Origin: Apodemus sylvaticus
Lineage: Eukaryota; Chordata; Mammalia; Rodentia; Muridae
Reading direction: 5' to 3'
Length of the DNA: 64,000 nt
Assembly (NCBI RefSeq): GCF_947179515.1
Contig: NC_067483.1
Location: 88,511,835-88,575,834 of the forward strand
Shown here in pieces: positions 12,275-22,605 of the stretch. Position numbers and translations under genes: made by a program. Position 1 is the first letter of the stretch. Each line of letters opens with the position of its first letter. Under the pieces are notes generated by a model that saw only the letters and a list, made by a program, of their open reading frames with translations, was not told the DNA's origin and ran no database searches.

Positions 12275-12425
12275 CAGATGTGGTGGTGTAAGCCTTTAAT
12301 CCCAGCATTTGGGAGGTAAAGGTAAGTGGATCTCTTGAGTTTGAGGCTAGCCTGGACTACAGAGTGAGTTCTGGGACAGCCAGAGCTACACAGAGAAAGC
12401 CCGTCTTGAAAAAAAGGAACAAATG
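12275..12425 (+). mobile_element. B1 SINE
   Basis: The B1 modules gtggtggtgtaagcctttaa, tgaggctagcctgg and gggacagccagagctacaca are present with a short A tail. The same insertion is at about 48325-48472 in unit 2. Confidence 0.88.
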
Positions 12426-12438
12426 AAAATGAGTATCC

Positions 12439-12583
12439 TTTTTTTTTCTTTTCTTTTTTTTTATTCAATATATTTTTTATTTACATTTCAAATGATTTCA
12501 AATGAAAGTCCCATAAGCCCCCTTCTCTCCCCCTGTCCTCCCACCCACCCCTTCCCACTTCCCTGTTCTGGTTTTGCCGAATA
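12439..12583 (-). mobile_element. 5'-truncated L1 3' end, present only in unit 1
   Basis: A poly(T) start, then ttattcaatatattttttat and ttacatttcaaatg, then a C-rich stretch, is the reverse complement of a rodent L1 3' UTR with its poly(A). It is flanked by the direct repeat gagtatcc at 12431-12438 and 12584-12591. Unit 2 has a single gagtatcc at 48485-48492 and no element: the empty site. This marks a retrotransposition after the two units separated, unless conversion or loss removed it from unit 2. Confidence 0.88.
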
Positions 12584-13196
12584 GAGTATCCATTTGATAA
12601 TGGCAGGGCAGGCGTGGCCACTGGAGTGGACTCAGACCTGAGACAATGGGGGTTTTTACTCAGACCTGTTTGGATCAGAAAGTAGAGAGGCCAGGAGCCA
12701 AGGCCAGGCTATGAACCTCCAGTGAGTGATCCACCATATTCAACGGGGCTCTACTTCCCAAAGGTTCCACAACCATTAGCATGCCACCACTAGCTACGGG
12801 CCAAACATTCCCTACACGGGCTTCCATTACGATGACCTGTGAGTGTCCTCACATGAACCCATACACTCTGCTTGGGGCTTCAGTCTGCAGTAGAGTTCCA
12901 GGGTCAGTAGACTTTTTGCCCTGGATTATGCAATTTAAAATTAGTAAATGGTGACATTTTATTAACACCAGCTCATCCAAGACATCTGGGTCAGCACCAC
13001 ATTAGCCTGGCTTTCTTTTAGGGATAGGAGTGGTTCTATAATTTTGATTCAAACTGTCACCCACACATTTGTCAAATCTGGCCTGTGTCCCTTCTTCCCT
13101 CATGATGTTTTGTCTCAGCAATAGGAACCCTGACTAAGACAAGCCGGTTTAGCAATTCACAGGAGGATACATCCATCACCAACAACTAGTGTTAGA

Positions 13197-13391
13197 GTTC
13201 CCTCTCCCTCTCCCTCTCCCTCTTCCTCCACCTCCTACTCTACCTCCCTCTTTCTCTGCTCCCTCTCCCTCTCCTCCCTCTCCTTCTTCTCCCTCTCCCT
13301 CCCCCCTCTCCCTCTCTTCTCTCTCCTTCTACTCTCTCTCCCTCTCTTCTCTCTCTCTCTCCCTCTCCTCTCTCCCTCCCTCCCCTCTCTC
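13197..13391. repeat. CCCTCT pyrimidine-rich repeat
   Basis: Imperfect (CCCTCT)n and (CT)n; the unit 2 counterpart is about 49094-49303. Frames across it encode only Pro/Ser/Leu runs. Confidence 0.9.
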
Positions 13392-13653
13392 TGTTTTTCA
13401 AGACAGGAATTTCTCTTAGTCCTGGCTGTTGTGGAACTCACTCTTGGACCAAACTAGCCTGAAACTCACAGATCTGCCTGCAGCCACTTCTGCCCAGCTG
13501 GTTAGAAGGTTTCCATGCTCACTTTGTTAAGAACAATATGTTTACCTGTGCTGTGAATGGCTGGAGGCAGCACTCCTGTGGGAGCAATTTAGAGGGCTTG
13601 CTATGGGACAAGCCTGGACTGCACACTGTGGAGGACAACCTCAGGTGTGCCCC

Positions 13654-13657
<4 letters not shown>

Positions 13658-13693
<36 letters not shown>
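13658..13693. repeat. (GT)n microsatellite
   Basis: About 18 GT repeats, reduced to about 7 in unit 2 (near 49566-49579). Confidence 0.93.
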
Positions 13694-13695
<2 letters not shown>

Positions 13696-14540
13696 CTGCA
13701 GTAGCAGGAAATCCCAGGTTCCCAGAGAGGACAGAGGACATAGTATCAGGAGTTCCAGGGAGGTGGGAATGAGTTGAGTGTATTCCCTGGAGAGAAACTG
13801 GCCCTCCATTAGAACAGAGAAGGCTTGGGCCCTGGTGAGCAGGGAAGGAGGCTGGAGACCAGGGGTGAGGTGAGAATTAAGATCCCTGCCTTCAAATGTA
13901 TGCAGGGTGATAAACCTGGACCCCACAGCAGGCCCCTGATCACAGTGGTGAGCCTGGTCATCTTGTCTGTGTACTTGCTGAAGCTCATGAAGGCTCCAGG
14001 CTACTCTTAGGAGGGCTGCGGGGTAGACAGGAGACTGGGCAGGCTGGCTAATGGAGAGCAGGTTAGCCCCAAGGGTGCCAGGAACTGCGGTTGACCCACC
14101 CCTGCTTGCTCCCTAGGCAGCACTGCCTCCTTCCTCCCTGTGCTGCCCTCTGCTTGGTGTCCATGCCCTCTGGGCTTCAGATCAGCCAGCCTCACAGGGT
14201 GTGCTTAAAGACACACTTAAGGTTTGTGTGTTCGTGTCCACACTTCACTCTGTTTTATTTGTGGCTCTGGGAATGAACTCCAGCGCCTTGCCCATGGGAG
14301 ACAAGCACCCTAGCAAGCTTTCTCCCCAGATGTTTGCTCACTGACCGATTATCAGATGATTACAAGGAATTGCTAGGAAGGTGAGAAGAAGGCTGTAGCA
14401 CCAGACCAGCTCGGGCTTTTGTGTTTAGAGTCCACAGGCTGCAGAGTTTAACCTGCCAATAACCTGTTCAGAACGGCAGACTTTGCCAGAATAGGTGAAA
14501 CCTTAGCTAGGTGCTTAGGTAACCTAGGCCAAGTAGGCAA

Positions 14541-14640
14541 CTTGAGGGTGGGGCCAATGGTGGGGCGGGGCTAGTGGGGGCGGGGCTAGTAGGGGCGAGG
14601 CTAACAGACAACTAGTTCCTCCATAGCTCAGAGGTAGGCA
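14541..14640 (+). promoter_or_regulatory. Candidate Ephx1 copy B promoter (CCAAT and GC boxes)
   Basis: A CCAAT motif at 14554-14558 is followed by GC boxes ggggcggggc at 14562-14571 and 14576-14585 and a weaker ggggcgagg at 14592-14600, with no TATA box. This is a typical TATA-less GC-rich promoter. It is the most GC-box-dense site upstream of exon 2, 7.8 kb before the start codon, and EPHX1 genes are known to use distant noncoding first exons. A second, weaker candidate with an ETS-like cttccggcgg and a gggcgggcg box is at about 15075-15140. No transcript data support either. Confidence 0.6.
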
Positions 14641-14773
14641 AAGAAGCTCAAGAGGAGTTTGGGAGTGGAGGAACTGCACACCAGCCGCCTCGGGAGTGGG
14701 AGCGCTAGCGCGAGCGCGACCCCTGACTGTTAGTCCCGGGACAGTGGCAGGGCTCCAGAGCGAGAGCTGTCAG
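14640..14773 (+). other. Ephx1: Candidate noncoding exon 1, Ephx1 copy B
   Basis: The segment downstream of the GC boxes is CpG-bearing (gcgctagcgcgagcgcgacc at about 14701-14720), has no ATG, and ends gagctgtcag before a gtttgt donor at 14774. Splicing to the exon 2 acceptor at 22417 would give an untranslated leader and a 7.6-kb intron. The start is approximate and the donor only moderate. Confidence 0.5.
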
Positions 14774-15248
14774 GTTTGTATCTCCAGCAGCTATATGCAC
14801 TTCCTGCTATCCCAAGGCTGTTCCAGGCTGGCAATTGGCCAAGCCTTCCAGTCCTGCATCTGATGCCCCACCCCTCTAGCCAGGCAGTCAGATGCACCTG
14901 GAAGAAAGGGTTGGGTGCTAAGCTGGCTCCCTCCCCTGCAGACGCAGGTTTGTCTCTTTGGTTCCAGGATTGCTTCTTGCCCAGGAACCTGAGCCAATCC
15001 AGGTAGCAGAGAGCGCTGGTCATGCAGTGATGCTTAATTTTAATTTCTTCAATTCATTGTCTCCTTTTTTTAAACTTCCGGCGGCGGGAAGTCTGGATTG
15101 CCTTGCCAGCGCCAGGTTAGCCAGATTGGGCGGGCGCTAGAAGAATCCATTGCATGCACATACATGCATGTCAGCATTAGGACCGAGCCTTTGCTACTAT
15201 TCTGCCCCTCCTGGCAAGGAATGGAGAGGTCCACACTTATTTGGCATT

Positions 15249-15290
15249 ATCTTTTTTTCTTTCTTTCTTTCGTTTTTTTTTTTTTTTTAA
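15249..15290. repeat. (CTTT)n plus poly(T)
   Basis: A short TTTC run followed by about 18 T. Unit 2 has about 29 T at 51172-51200. Confidence 0.85.
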
Positions 15291-17429
15291 GTCACAGAGC
15301 CCCAGAGGCTCACATTAGCTTTTACTAGGGTCGTGGCTTCCTTCCTCAAGTGGAGCCTTTCACTGGCTGTGCAGTGCATGGACTTAGAAGACTGGGAGGG
15401 GATAAATAAAGCAAAGGCATGGGCATGTTCCAACCCTAATACCCTACACGAGTGTCACATGATGGCTTCCCGTGTCCCTGAAGAAGCATCTACAGTGGGG
15501 CTTAGGGACCTGAGCTGACTATTCAGACACTGCCTTTCACCCTAGGGATGGCAGGGAATATGTTCTCATGGGCTCTGGGACCTTTTTAATGCAGAGAAAA
15601 ACCAAAATTCAAGGCCCTAGGTCAGATTCCCTGCACCACAAAATAAATGTCTATCTATTTGTAAAATATAAATTATAATTGTGAGCTGTAGGAAATAGAA
15701 AGCCATAAAAGAAACCAGGACTGCTGACTGGAGAGGGAAGGTCTCACAGAGGCAACACTCTCACCCTCCAGAGGGTTAGGAGTGGCCTCACTCTCCGTGT
15801 CCAGCTGCACTGGGCTGAGGGGAGAACGTGCAAAGGTCCTGAGGCAGAGGTGTGCCTGGTGTGGTGGCTTTTATGTCTTCAGTTGTCCTCTGAGAGGAGC
15901 AACCAATGTCCTTGAGGGGGCCCCAAGCTTTATGCTGCCCCTCCTTCCAAGAAAACAAGATTTCCCTAGGCCCTCAGGTGCTCCTGGACCAGCTGTGTGG
16001 CCTTCAGCACCAACACTAATACCCCATGCTATCTGGTGTGGCTGCACCTGCCCTTGGCTGAGCCTTGCACACCTGCTGCCCCAGATGTGCTGAGAGGGAA
16101 GTGCATGCTGAGCAGAGGGAGGGATTCTTAGAGAAAGGGGGAGAGTCTCCATCAGACCTCTGGGGTCCAGTTTCTGCCCAGTGCCCAACTAGTGCCCCAG
16201 GGGTACCCACAAAAAGCCCCGTAAGGTTGGGCAGCATCCTTCCTCCCGTCCTCAGCGGCCCAGCATGCCCAGGCATGGCCCTGCTTATCTGGTGCCTCAG
16301 CCCTTTTTGTTTTTGTTTTCCCTTGGGTTCTGGCCCAGGCTCAAGTATTTGAAGGGCAGAAGCCCAAATTCTGCTTCCTGATTCTTGTTTTAAGACCTCT
16401 GAGTATGGGAACACAGCCTGGCTGGTGGGATGGGGAACAACAGAGGTCAAGGACAAGATTGGAAGCAGGGAGGCCACTACTCAGTCCCAGTGGCTTTCTG
16501 GGGTCACCTGCAGGTGGTCTTCAGGAAAAACTGGTGGCATGGTGGAGTCTCCAGTGAGCTGTGTTGCTAAGACTGGGGAAAGGTGACCAAGAGGAAGGCC
16601 AACCCCTGCCAGGAACCTTCTCCTGCCTGCATGGTGATACCCAGGGGATGGGTACACTGGGTCTCCTCCTCAGACATAATCATTTCCACAACTGGTTCAC
16701 TGGAGTAAAGAGCCCACTAGCAGGGTGATTGATTTCCTGAGGAAAGTCACAGTTCATGCCTTCTCCCCAGAGAGCAACTGTTCTCCCTCTCTGAGTGGCC
16801 GGCATGTCCCTTCCACCATTACAGGCCCGGGGTGGCATCTGAATCCTGGCCCAGTGCATGCCCTCCCTTTGCTGCCAGTTGGTTGTGCCCACTTTCCTAT
16901 ACAGCCAAACCACTGTGCAGAGCCGCACCCGTGCACTCTTCCAGGGCTGAGGAGATCACTTTAGGGGCAAAAGTGTTGTTCCACCTGTGCTATTAAAATA
17001 TGTTTACAGAAAACTCCACTTGACTAACTGACAAACAACAATTCTTGTTTGTGCTTAAGAAGGTGGAGTCTGCCCCCTCTAGCATTCCAGAGTCTGGCAA
17101 GCAGTGGCACAGTATGGCTGTCTCTTTGCACTTACTGCTTAGATTATCTTGACTAAACTTCCTCTCTGAACTTTTCATGCTCTCTACACACAGGGAATGC
17201 CCTTTGGTTCTTGAGGTTATAGTAGTACATAAGGTGATAAATTTGATAAATGCAAGAGAAGGGCCTTCCTCAGGTGAAGGATGCAGCTCTGCACTGGGGC
17301 TGTGCGGCCTGTGGCTTTCCCTGTAACATCCAGTCAGGTGTAGCCAGGATCTTGACCTCAGGTGCAGAAAGTAGTTTAAGAGGGATCCTCTATGAAGCAG
17401 AGTTGTAGTTTATTAAGAAAAGGTTTTAA

Positions 17430-17619
17430 GGCCATCAATTGATGGCTCAGTGGTTAAGAGCACTACCTGCTCTTCCGGAGGTCCTGGGTTCAAATCCCAG
17501 CAACCACACGGTTGCTCACAACCATCTGTAATAAGATCGGATGACCCTTTTCTGGTGTGTCTGAAAACAGCTACAGTGTACTTTCATATAATAAATAAAT
17601 AAATATTTAAAAAAAAAGA
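17430..17619 (+). mobile_element. B2 SINE with target-site duplication
   Basis: B2 modules (gatggctcagtggttaagag, cagcaaccacacggttgctc, cttttctggtgtgtctgaa) end in (AATA)n and an A tail. The direct repeats aagaaaaggttttaa at 17415-17429 and 17620-17634 flank it exactly. It lies in intron 1. Confidence 0.93.
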
Positions 17620-17945
17620 AAGAAAAGGTTTTAATACAGACTTAAAAGGAGTGACATGATCATGTATCTGTTCCTCTCAGACAGGCAGAAATGACAAATG
17701 ATTCCACAGAAGAGCATGATGAACTCCTAAATGGACTGGGCTCACGGGAACATGAGCGAGGGACTCTTTACAGCATTGTGGGTGACTTGGGAGGGTTTCC
17801 TCACTGATGAGTCCCATCTTATCATCAAGAGCTGCATCCTATCTTCAGGTACCCTACAGTCACCCTACCTCCTGGACACTCTACCAGCCCCACCCTAGCC
17901 CACCCTAAGCCCACGTATACTGAGAGTAGATTAGTGATGGGTGGG

Positions 17946-18300
17946 TGAGGTGGTTTGAAAGAAAATGGCCGCCATAGGCTCATAGGGAGTGGTCCTATTA
18001 AGAGGTGTGGACTTGTTGGAGTTGTGGCCTTGTTGGAGACAGTGTGTCACTGGGGGGAAGCTTTGAGGTCTCAGATGCTCAAGCAGGGCCTAGTGTTTCA
18101 GTCTCTTCCTGTGTCTGCAGACCCAGATGTAGAACTCTCAGCTTCCTCTCCAGCACCGTGCCTGCCTGCCTGCCGCCATGCTCCCCACCATGAAGATAAT
18201 GGACTAAACCTATTAGCTATAAGTCAGCTCCAATTAATTGTTTTCCTTCTAAGAGTTGTTGTGGTCATGGTGTCTTTTCACAGCAATAAAACATTAGACA
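17946..18300 (+). repeat. Rodent interspersed repeat X (copy 1)
   Basis: This stretch shares a long colinear text with 27253-27636: a gtggcctt...ttggag block, tgtgtcact, agctttgagg, tagaactctcagctcc-type, and gtcatggtgtct...ttcacagcaat. It is a familiar high-copy murine repeat, but I do not assign a family. It has no coding potential. Confidence 0.65.
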
Positions 18301-18317
18301 GTGGGAAAGGGTAAGTG

Positions 18318-18712
18318 TCTTAGTCAGGGTTTCTATTCCTGCATAAATGTCATGACCAAGAAGCAAGTTGGGGAGGAAAGGGTTTATTCAGCTTATACTT
18401 TCCACATTGCCGTTCGTCACCAAAGGAAGTCAGGACTGGAACTCAAGCAGGTCAGGAAGCAGGAGCTGATGCAGAGGCCATGGAGGATGTTCCTTACTGA
18501 CTTGCTTCCCCTGGCTTGTTCAGCCTGTTTTCTTATAGAACCCAAGACTACCAGCCCAGGGATGGCATCACCCACAAGGGGCCCTCCCCCCTTGATCACT
18601 AATTGAGAAAATGCCCCACAGCTGGATCTCATGGAGGCACTTCCCCAACTGAAGTTCCTTTCTCTGTGATAACTCCAGCTTGTGTCAAGTTGACACACAA
18701 AACCAGCCAGGA
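18318..18712 (+). repeat. Rodent interspersed repeat Y (copy 1)
   Basis: It begins tcttagtcagggtttctatt and ends caagttgacacacaaaacc-agccag. The same element recurs at 33431-33826 and 61246-61645. Its first bases are the reverse complement of the usual end of repeat X, which suggests related termini. The family is not assigned. Confidence 0.75.
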
Positions 18713-18719
18713 CAGTGAC

Positions 18720-19678
18720 AAGTGGCCTTGTGTTCCCCTCAGTCTAGGGTATGTTAAGATCTCCATTGCCCTAGTCCTAGCTATCACTGTACTTTCCCTT
18801 AACCTGATGTTATCTCTTCTCCTCATTGGAGATAGGATGGAGAAAGAAAGTGGTGCCCACCTCAGTGTGAGTGCCATCCCAGGAGAGGGTCCCACTGAGG
18901 TGCCTTGGTGGATTTTGTAGTCTCCCTGTTCGAAGAATTCAGAAGACTGAAAATGTTTTATTATAACCATTTTTATCTATGTTTTTATTGAGCAAGAAGA
19001 ATTACACAGTGGTTTGTGGGGTTCATTGTACACTTGTTTGCTGATAAGAGAGAAGTATTGGGGTTTTTATACACAGGTCAAAAAAAGGACAAAGGAATTC
19101 TTTCATGTCACAAGGAAGTAGAGACTTGTGCTTTGACTGCTAAGCATGGTTAAGTCTTATTTGTGGGCTTTTCCCAAAGGATTATGGTCCCTTGCAGCAC
19201 TTTGAAAGTTTTTTGAAGAGACTCAACCAGATCCTGGGGGTTGAGGGGCTCCCCTATCTTCTCTTATTTTCCCTGTCTTTCTGTCATCTTGAACTACTAC
19301 TGCAATGTCCCTGTCCAGGGCCCCACTGAACTTCCTGTAGACACAGCTGGCTGGCTTTAATCTGCCTGCAGTTTGCTACATTATCTGGGAAGGCTGTGGG
19401 ATGTCATGGCCAGGGGTAGGAGGTCCCAAAGCCTCCATGTGGCATCAGAAAACCACAGTGCAGAGTGTATAAACTGAGGACAGGCCACTCCAAGGTCTGG
19501 TTAACAGGAAGGGTGTCAGTGTAGATATGAGAGAGAGTACAGCCAGAGTCTGCTCGAAGGGGCATCGATTGAAAGCAGGAAACTGGATGTGGCCAGCAGG
19601 CTGGATGGGTCATGAGAGGAAGGAGGGGATTGAGAGAGGAAGACCAAGAGAGGACTAAGAGAGGGGGGAGACCAAGTC
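18720..19678. other. Intron 1 sequence, nothing recognised
   Basis: No exon-like frame, RNA gene or clear transposon is visible. The downstream part (from about 19600) grades into the purine-rich tract. Confidence 0.5.
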
Positions 19679-20467
19679 TGAGAGAGAGAGAGAATAAAAC
19701 AGAGGAAGGAGGGAGGGAGGGAGAGAGGGAGGGATGGAGGGAGGGAGAGAGGGAAAGAGAGGGAGTGAAGAAGGAAGGGAGAGGGAGGGAGGGAGGGAGA
19801 GAGGAGAGAAGGGGAGGGAGAGAGAGAAGGAGATACAGGGAGGGAGAGAGGGAGGGAAAGGGAGGGAGAGGGAGGGAGAGAAGGGGAGGCAGGGAGGGAG
19901 GAGGGAGAGATGGAGGGAAGGAGAGAGAGGGAGGGAGAGAGGGAGGGAGAGAGAGGGAGGGAGGGAGGGAGAGAGAAAGAGACGGAGAGAGAGGGAGGGA
20001 GGAGAGGGAGGGAGAGAGAGGGAGAAAGGGGAGAGAGGGAGGGAGGGAGAGGGAGGGAGAGAGGGAGGAAGGAAGAGAGGGAGGGAGAGAGAGGGAGGGA
20101 GGGAGGGAGAGAGGAAAGGAGAAGGAAACGAGAGAGGGAGGTAGAGAGGAAGGGAGGGAGGGAGGGAGAGAGGGAAGGCGAGAGAGGGAGGGAGAGAAAG
20201 AGGAGAGGGAGAGGGGAGGGAAAGAAAGGGAGGGAGAGAGGGAGGGAGAGAGGGATAGAGGTAGGGAGAGATGGAGGGAGGGAGAAAGAGGGAGAGATGG
20301 AGGGAGGGAGGGAGGGAGAGAGGAAGGGGAGAGAGGGAGGGAGAGAGGGAGGGAGAGAGAGAGGGAGGGAGAAAGGGAAGGAGGGGAGAAAGAAAGGGAG
20401 GGAGGGAGAAGAAGGGGGAGGGAGGGAGGGAGAGAGGGAGGGAGGGAGAGAGGGAGAGAGAGAAAGA

Positions 20468-20502
<35 letters not shown>

Positions 20503-20507
20503 AGAGC
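19679..20507. repeat. Polypurine GGGA/GA tract, about 830 bp
   Basis: Nearly uninterrupted A/G on the plus strand, built from GGGAGA, GGGAGG and GA units with rare pyrimidines. It lies in intron 1 of copy B. Such mirror-like purine tracts can form intramolecular triplexes and stall polymerases. Open frames of 299-393 codons over it are low-complexity artefacts. Confidence 0.97.
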
Positions 20508-22422
20508 CTGAAATAGCAGGGATTATAAGGACAAAGAACAATTGTAGGGAGGGGAAGCCCATGCGGTGGAGACATTTTAGAAGGTTGAGGTGAGCAGAAC
20601 CAGGAAGCCAGCATAGACTGTGAATCTGTAACAGATTCTGCTGATACTGAGGGAGTCCGGAGGCCAGCATGCAGGTTCCCGTGCTAATAGGCAGCACAGG
20701 TAGCCATTGCTCCCCTCTGCCAGGGCTAAGGAAATGCCCCTTGGTAGAGGGGAGCAGGCCTCCCCTAGTCCCTGAGGAATGCTGGCTTTTGTGTAACCAT
20801 CAGAAGGTGGAGCTGACACAGTTAACAGCTTGTCTCTTGGCCACCTCACCTGGAGCATGGCTCTCCTGCAGAAGGATTGATCTTGATCGGTTTGAAAGCT
20901 AGCTTTAAGGTGTTACCAGTCATAAGTTAGTTCCAGAATCAAACCCAGACTCCATCCTGGGAGGCAGGATTCCCTTGTAAGTTAGGAATATACCTACAGT
21001 CCCATGCCGAAGCCCTGGTTAGAGACAATTTAGAAATAGAATTATGCTCCTCCCTGGGCTACCAGACTGTCACCCCATTTTGGTTTTTACCTTGATATTT
21101 TTCTTTCCTTAAGTGGACTTACATCAAAGCAATGGACTTAGGGACAAAGAAATCTGCCAGGTTCCAAATAAATGAATTCTTAGTTCTTTGAACAATGAGT
21201 GGCTCTTTAAGACTCCCTTATCCTAAGATTATCTTTAGTCCAGGCTTGAGTTTAAAATCCTTCTCTAGAACAGAGAGCAGAGGCACCTGGGTTCCCTTGG
21301 CCCTGGGAAGAGACAGATTAGCCTGACTCACTGTCAGGTACAAATGAAAGCCATTTGCCACATTCTGGTGATCAGACAAAGCCAGCATTGCTCTAGAACT
21401 TGTGAAGCTGACTCTCCTCTACTAAAGCAGTCATTTCCTGAGCACTGGCAGAGGGGACAGATGGCGAACCCGGTGCCTGTTAGCATGTCATGCCGGCCTC
21501 CAGGTTCCCTCAGTGTCACGGGACCTGGATCTTCCCACCTCACCCAGGCCCCAAACTTCTCCAGCGCACGCGTTTCTTCCCCAGCCGTCCATTTCCTCAC
21601 AACCCTGCTATGTCAGCCATGTGCACTCTGGGTCTTCTCTTGGTCTTCCTCTCTCCCTCCCCCACCCCCACCCCACACTGTTCTGCTGCTTCTCTCATGG
21701 CTATGATCAGTCTGCTGGCCTTGTTGGATCTACTGCTCCCTGTCTCTGCTCCGGACTCTTCCAGAGGCCTCTGGCTGTTCTCTCCCTCACATCTGCAATA
21801 GAAGCCTTCCCCTCCCCTTCACTGTCAGGGAGCAGTCACATCATCAGCTCACAGGGTCACGGGCAAACTTAACCATGGTTTAGCTTTGTTCAAGGCTTTC
21901 TATAACTTGTAAGATGACATTATGTGGAGAAACTTACAAACTCCTGTCTTTTCTAAACTTTAAGCAAGTCCACTCTCAGTGGGGAGTTTGTTTCTTAAAT
22001 CTTTTTAAAATACGAGGAACTGAGACCACAAGATTTTATACCTAAGTGCCTGGAAATGACCCAGTAGACAATGTCACAGGAGCTGGAGGTGACGTGTCAC
22101 CTTGTATCCACAGTCAGAGTGCAGAGAGGTGAATGCTGGAGCTCAGATCTCTTTCCTCCTTTATTCAGCCTGTGGCTCTAGCACTTGGAAAGACACCAAC
22201 TCAATTCATGGTGGCTCAGGTCACCTCCTGGAAGCACCATCACAGTCAAACCTGGAGCTTGTGTCCTAAGGGCTCTGAATCCCATCAGGTGGACAGCTGA
22301 GATGAGCCCTCACACTTGGGAATGAGCAGGGAAGAGCCTTTCTGACCCCTGGCATCCCTGGAGAGCCCCGCAGCAACCAGGTTCTCCCTCTCGCTGATGT
22401 GTCCTCTCATCTCCCAGGAGTC

Positions 22423-22605
22423 ATGTGTCTGGAACTTGTCCTGGCTTCCGTGCTGGGCTTTGTCATCTACTGGTTTGTCACCCGGGACAAGGAGGAGACC
22501 TTACCACTTGAAGATGGGTGGTGGGGCCCAGGGTCAAAGCCCTCAGCCAAAGAAGATGAGAGCATCCGGCCCTTCAAGGTGGAGACATCAGATGAGGAGA
22601 TCAAG
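22423..22605 (+). CDS. Ephx1: Ephx1 copy B coding exon 2 (start codon, membrane anchor)
   Basis: The acceptor ctcccag ends at 22417 and five untranslated bases precede ATG at 22423, with G at -3. The exon encodes residues 1-61: a hydrophobic signal-anchor (LELVLASVLGFVIYWFV), the RDKEETLPLEDGWWGPG segment typical of the family, and an acidic stretch ending EEIK before a gtgaga donor. A frame-linked ATG at 22399 lies in the intron and is not used. Residue 2 is Cys (TGT) where Trp (TGG) is expected. No counterpart exists in unit 2. Confidence 0.95.

Noticed and set aside
17430..17500. tRNA gene
   Set aside because: The tRNA-like box text belongs to a B2 SINE with an A tail and target-site duplication.
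19516..20697. Open frames of 227-393 codons on both strands
   Set aside because: They cover the polypurine tract and encode only Ser/Leu/Pro or Arg/Glu/Gly runs, with no splice or start context.
22399..22425. Upstream in-frame ATG giving a longer Ephx1 N-terminus
   Set aside because: It lies before the ctcccag acceptor ending at 22417, so it is intronic; the ATG at 22423 gives the family's N-terminus.
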